Assembly: GCA_039809495.1 (NCBI GenBank) | Contig: JBDHVC010000004.1 | Span: 83,288-147,287, forward strand | Direction: 5' to 3' | Source of the DNA: JAFLCL01 sp039809495 | GTDB lineage: Bacteria > Myxococcota_A > Polyangia > Polyangiales > Sandaracinaceae | Length of the DNA stretch: 64,000 nt | Part shown: piece after piece, positions 60,824-64,000 of the stretch | Numbering within the stretch: position 1 is the stretch's first letter | How the letters are laid out: each line of letters starts with the position of its first letter | Notes under the pieces: generated by a model | What the model was told of the DNA's origin: nothing | What the model saw: only the letters and a program-made list of their open reading frames with translations | The model's database searches: none | Position numbers and translations under genes: made by a program

Positions 60824-62677
60824 ATGACTTGGAATCGCTCCATTCGGGGACTGGCTCGATCGGGTGGAGGGCTCGCCGCGGCGCTCGCCATGTCCCTCGT
60901 GGGCTGCTACACGTTCCCCGACGTCGGGGACGCGAGCGAGGTGGACGCGGACGGGTTCCTCGACGCGAGCCCCATCGACGCGAGCCCCGTCGACGCGCGC
61001 CCGATCCTCGACGCGTGGTCGCCTCCCGTCGACGCGACGCGCGCGCTCGATGCGGCGATCCCAGCCGACGCGGCGAGCAGCTGCACGACCCCCATCGACT
61101 GCGACGACGGCGACCCTTGCACCGAGGCGTCCTGCGAGAGCGGCCGCTGCTCCTACGCTCCGCTCACGTGCCCGGCGAGCGCGCCACACACGGTCGGACG
61201 ATGCGAGGGCGGTCGCTGCGTGAGCGCGTGCGAAGAGGGCTTCTTCGACATCGACGAGGACGCCGCGAACGGCTGCGAGTACGCCTGCGTCCGGCGAGGT
61301 GACATGGATCCGCCCGACGCCGACGCGATCGACGCGAATTGCGACGGAGCCGACGGCGTCGTCGGCGTGAATCTCTACGTCGCGCCCGGCGGGCGCTCCT
61401 CGGGCGCGGGCACCTCGCCCGCGACCGCCGTGTCCCTCGATCGGGCGATCGCGATCATCGGCGCGAGCGATGGCGCGAAGACCGTCCTCTTCGCGAGCGG
61501 AAACCACACGATCGACGCCGCGCTCGAGCTCCGCGTCCCCTTCCACCTCTTCGGAGGCTACGCCGCGGACTTTCGCGCGCGCTCGAGCGCGCGCACGCGC
61601 CTTCGGAGCGCGAGCGCGACGACCGTCGTCGTCGAAGGGGTGTCGGGGCGCATCGACTCCATCGACCTCGAGGCGGCCGATGAGAGCGCCGTCGGAACCG
61701 CCGCCCAGGCGCTCGTCGCCATCGACGCTCGGTCGCTCGCCCTCGACGACGCCACGCTCACCGCCGGCCGCGGCGGGCCGGGGCGCGTCGGCGCCCGCGG
61801 CTCGGATGGGAGGGTGGGCTCCGCCGGCGCGGCTGGCCGGTCCGGAGCCCTCGGCGGAGCCGGCGGGGGCCGTGGCCTCGGCCAGGGGGGGAGCGGCGGC
61901 ACGGAGGGCCACCCCGGCCAAGATGGCTCGAGCGGAGCGCCACCTGGATCCTCACTTCTGTGTAGCGCGGGAGGCCTCGGAGGTAGCGTCCCGACGGTGC
62001 CGGCTGAGGACGGCTCTCCAGGCTGCACGGGAGCGCCCGGAGGCCCAGGCCCAGCTGGAGTCGCCGGGGTCGGCGCGCTCGTCGGGCGAACTTGGATCTC
62101 CGTCGAAGGCGACGGGGTCATGGGGAGCCCCGGAGAAGACGGCCGAGCCGGTGGAGGAGGAGGGGGTGGCGCGGGCGGCACGAGCGACTGCGGTGGCTTT
62201 CTCGCCCCGATCGGCGGCGGCGGCGGCGCCGGCGGGCTAGGCGGCGGCGGCGGATTGGGCGGCGGTGCCGGAGGCGGCGGTGGCGCCTCGATCGGCGTCG
62301 TCGCGATCCGCTCGGGCCTCGATCTCGCCCACACCACCATCCGCACGGCGGGCGGCGGAGCTGGGGGCGCCGCAGGGAGCGGAGGAAACGCAGCCGCCGG
62401 CGGCCCTGGTGGGGTGGGCGGCGCGGGCGGCGGGTCCGCGGCCTGCCAAGGCGGGAGCGGCGGTCGAGGAGGGGGTGGAGGGAGCGGCGGCGCGGGCGGC
62501 TGTGGCGGCGCTGGGGCCGGAGGCCCGTCGATCGGGATCTTCGCCGAAGCCTCGACGCTCTCCGTCAGGTCGCCGGTCTCCTACGACCTCGGACCAGGAG
62601 GGGCGGGCGGCACGTCGTCGTGCCGCGTCGGGGGCAGCGGGCCGACCGGGCTCGTCGCGGAGACGGTCGGTCTCTGA
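60824..62677 (+). CDS. Third glycine-rich surface lipoprotein, without TPR partner
   Basis: A 617-residue paralogue of the two proteins above. Signal ending SLVGC (Cys28), linker of DAS repeats, CTTPIDCDDGDPCTEASC, NCDGADGVVG, a beta-helix-like GAGTSPATAVSLDRAIAII, then a glycine-rich tail with GGASIGVVAIRSGLDLAH and GCGGAGAGGPSIGIFAEAS. No TPR gene lies upstream, so this copy either lost its partner or arose alone. The start ATG 60824 is preceded by GAGG at five bases; the earlier GTG 60797 is less likely. Confidence 0.8.
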   Translation: MTWNRSIRGLARSGGGLAAALAMSLVGCYTFPDVGDASEVDADGFLDASPIDASPVDARPILDAWSPPVDATRALDAAIPADAASSCTTPIDCDDGDPCTEASCESGRCSYAPLTCPASAPHTVGRCEGGRCVSACEEGFFDIDEDAANGCEYACVRRGDMDPPDADAIDANCDGADGVVGVNLYVAPGGRSSGAGTSPATAVSLDRAIAIIGASDGAKTVLFASGNHTIDAALELRVPFHLFGGYAADFRARSSARTRLRSASATTVVVEGVSGRIDSIDLEAADESAVGTAAQALVAIDARSLALDDATLTAGRGGPGRVGARGSDGRVGSAGAAGRSGALGGAGGGRGLGQGGSGGTEGHPGQDGSSGAPPGSSLLCSAGGLGGSVPTVPAEDGSPGCTGAPGGPGPAGVAGVGALVGRTWISVEGDGVMGSPGEDGRAGGGGGGGAGGTSDCGGFLAPIGGGGGAGGLGGGGGLGGGAGGGGGASIGVVAIRSGLDLAHTTIRTAGGGAGGAAGSGGNAAAGGPGGVGGAGGGSAACQGGSGGRGGGGGSGGAGGCGGAGAGGPSIGIFAEASTLSVRSPVSYDLGPGGAGGTSSCRVGGSGPTGLVAETVGL

Positions 62678-62769
62678 GGGCGCGCGCGGCTCGGATCGCG
62701 CGGAGCGCCACCTCTTCCGTGCGGAGCCCTCTTCCCTTCTCGCTCGCCGCGCGAAAGACTCGCGTCGGC

Positions 62770-63252
62770 ATGAAAGAGAAGCACGTCGCCATCCGCATCG
62801 AGCAGTGCCTCGCGCTCGCGAAGGCGAGCAACTGCCCTCGCCGCAAGTTCGGCGCGCTCCTGCTCGATCCCACGCGCAACGTGATCTTGATGGACGGCTA
62901 CAACGGCGGCCCGCGCGGCGGCGGCGCGCTCTGTGGTGGAGACGTCTGCCTGCGCGACACGATGGGGATCCAGAGCGGCACGCGGATGGAGATCGGCTGC
63001 CACCACGCGGAGATGAACGTGATCTGCAACGCGGCCGCCACGGGCGTCGCCTGCGCGGGCGCGTGGCTGATCGTGACCGGAGAGCCCTGCCTGCTCTGTG
63101 CGAAGCTCATCCATCACGCCGGCATCACGCGCGTGCTGATCGTCGAGGGCGGCTACGCGGGCGAGAACGGCGTCGGGTACCTCGAGCGGCACGGCGTCGA
63201 GCTCGAGCGCGTCGCTGGCCCTCGCGATCCGCGGCTCGAAGCGACTGATTGA
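62770..63252 (+). CDS. dCMP deaminase family protein
   Basis: Zinc-dependent cytidine/deoxycytidylate deaminase of 160 residues. The catalytic motif CHHAEMN gives zinc ligand His79 and proton shuttle Glu81; PCLLC (106-110) supplies Cys107 and Cys110. The inserted GGGALCGGDVCLRD loop, with two further Cys, is typical of the dCMP deaminase/ComE-type group and may bind a second zinc. The product feeds dTMP synthesis; thymidine kinase, the salvage route to the same product, is elsewhere in this window. Start ATG 62770 (MKEKHVAIRIEQC); the frame upstream is a shadow of the glycine-rich gene. Confidence 0.85.
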   Translation: MKEKHVAIRIEQCLALAKASNCPRRKFGALLLDPTRNVILMDGYNGGPRGGGALCGGDVCLRDTMGIQSGTRMEIGCHHAEMNVICNAAATGVACAGAWLIVTGEPCLLCAKLIHHAGITRVLIVEGGYAGENGVGYLERHGVELERVAGPRDPRLEATD

Positions 63253-63292
63253 CGACACGTCTCGCTCGGCGGATCACGTCGAGCGAATCGCC

Positions 63293-64000
63293 TCAACGCG
63301 GAGCTGGCAAGCGTACCGAGCCGGGATCACGCCGGACGCGCGGGCCCTCCGGGATGGTCGTGCTCCCACGCCCCGGCTGGACGGTCACGCCCCTCTGCCG
63401 CGGCCGCCGCGTGGAGCCGCTGCCCTCGCCGGCGTCCTCGGAGCCGACCACCGTCACGCTCCCAGGCCTCGCCGGAGGATCTTGCGGCCGGACGACGACC
63501 GCCGGCTGGCGAGGCTCGACCACGGTGCCGGGAGCCGCCGAGCCGGTCGATGGAGCCGTCGGCTCGACGACCGCCGCGCCTGGACGCGGAGGTGGAGGCT
63601 GGACCACCGCCGTGCCCGTCGAGGGCCGCGTCGGCTCGATCACGGCCGCGCCTGGACGCGGAGGTGGAGGCTGGACCACCGCCGTGCCCGTCGAGGGCCT
63701 CGTCGGCTCGACGACCGCCACGCCTGGACGCGGAGGCGGAGGCTGGACCACCGCCGTGCCCGTCGAGGGCCTCGTCGGCTCGATCACGGCCGTTCCCGCG
63801 TGGCCGGCGGGCGGCGGCTGAACCACCACCGTCCCGCTCGAGGGCGGTGGCGGCGGAGACGCCGGCTGAACCACCACCGTCCCGCTCGAGGGCGGTGGCG
63901 CATGCGTGACGATGACCGTGCCGCCGCTCGAGGGCGGTGGCGGCGGAGACGCCGGCTGAACCACCACCGTCCCGCTCGAGGGCGGTGGCGCATGCGTGAC
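63293..64000 (-). CDS. Proline-rich repeat protein (partial, N-terminus beyond window)
   Basis: About 235 residues are visible, all low-complexity. The first part repeats GTVVVQPASPPPPPSS and GTVIVTHAPPPSS units; the second holds three near-perfect 24-residue repeats (GTAVVQPPPPRPGAAVIEP followed by TRPST). The C-terminus is basic and ends VRRDPGSVRLPAPR. No domain is recognisable. Such Pro/Val repeats are expected to form an extended linker, for example across the periplasm or at the cell surface; a TonB-like or cell-wall role is only a guess. The frame is open to the window edge. Confidence 0.7.
   Translation of the reverse strand, partial: VTHAPPPSSGTVVVQPASPPPPPSSGGTVIVTHAPPPSSGTVVVQPASPPPPPSSGTVVVQPPPAGHAGTAVIEPTRPSTGTAVVQPPPPRPGVAVVEPTRPSTGTAVVQPPPPRPGAAVIEPTRPSTGTAVVQPPPPRPGAAVVEPTAPSTGSAAPGTVVEPRQPAVVVRPQDPPARPGSVTVVGSEDAGEGSGSTRRPRQRGVTVQPGRGSTTIPEGPRVRRDPGSVRLPAPR
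63599..63814. repeat. 72-bp tandem repeat, three copies
   Basis: Unit begins CTGGACCACCGCCGTGCCCG at 63599, 63671 and 63743, each 72 bp long, and encodes the 24-residue Pro/Val repeat on the minus strand. Copies differ by a few bases, mostly in the GGCTCGA(C/T)(G/C)AC segment. Confidence 0.85.
63831..64000. repeat. 90-bp tandem repeat, nearly two copies to the window edge
   Basis: GGCGGAGACGCCGGCTGAAC recurs 90 bp apart (about 63852 and 63942). Each unit holds two forms of the CCGCTCGAGGGCGGTGGCG core and encodes a 30-residue Pro/Ser/Val stretch. The array continues past the end of the window. Confidence 0.75.

Overview
The window looks like a chromosome segment from a myxobacterium (Myxococcota, probably a Polyangia or Sandaracinus-like lineage). 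This rests on very high GC with extreme third-position bias, which opens long false reading frames on the opposite strand, on an FHA-linked AAA regulator, a giant soluble TPR protein, many lipoproteins with Asp/Ala/Ser/Pro-rich linkers, and TPR proteins with a YNIGQ motif. The genus cannot be fixed from the sequence alone. No tRNA, rRNA or CRISPR array was seen. No stretch over about 300 bases lacks a gene, a pseudogene or a repeat.

Layout. 1-7.1 kb: partial shikimate kinase, an FHA/AAA regulator, an aminopeptidase P, peptide deformylase coupled to a membrane-anchored phosphatase, and a lytic transglycosylase. 7.2-10.5 kb: lipoprotein hydrolase, MCE (MlaD-like) protein, MlaF-like ATPase and a small lipoprotein. 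10.6-14.8 kb: a maltose-type ABC importer operon in which binding protein and first permease are one polypeptide. 14.9-25.2 kb: histidine phosphatase, lipoprotein, type II DnaJ, ArgC, an ArnT/PMT-like glycosyltransferase, a PabB-PabC fusion, an M23 peptidase and an unrecognised protein. 25.2-34.7 kb: an amidase and a 2,615-residue TPR protein. 34.9-36.9 kb: thymidine kinase and a FabF-type synthase. 37.2-46.7 kb: a MoxR/DUF58/vWA operon of five overlapping genes, then an outer-membrane barrel candidate. 46.8-49.0 kb: a DPP-IV-like peptidase.

49.0-51.7 kb is foreign in codon use and is read here as a collapsed phage-defence island. An intact AAA ATPase and a TOPRIM-like DUF4276 partner sit between a frameshifted helicase/DUF3883 tail and the first 40 or so codons of a DUF1156 methylase, all once arranged as one overlapping operon. 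51.8-54.6 kb: a CobB-type sirtuin and a lipoprotein hydrolase. 54.9-62.7 kb: tandemly duplicated cassettes of a TPR membrane protein plus a glycine-rich lipoprotein, with a third glycine-rich paralogue alone. 62.8-64.0 kb: a dCMP-deaminase-like protein and a partial proline-rich repeat protein.

Two sorts of non-coding structure recur. One is a dispersed repeat of about 165 bp with several hairpins (copies near 3.2, 35.5, 37.0 and 54.7 kb), the best copy holding four consecutive near-perfect hairpins. The other is palindromic stop-codon regions between convergent genes that look like bidirectional terminators.
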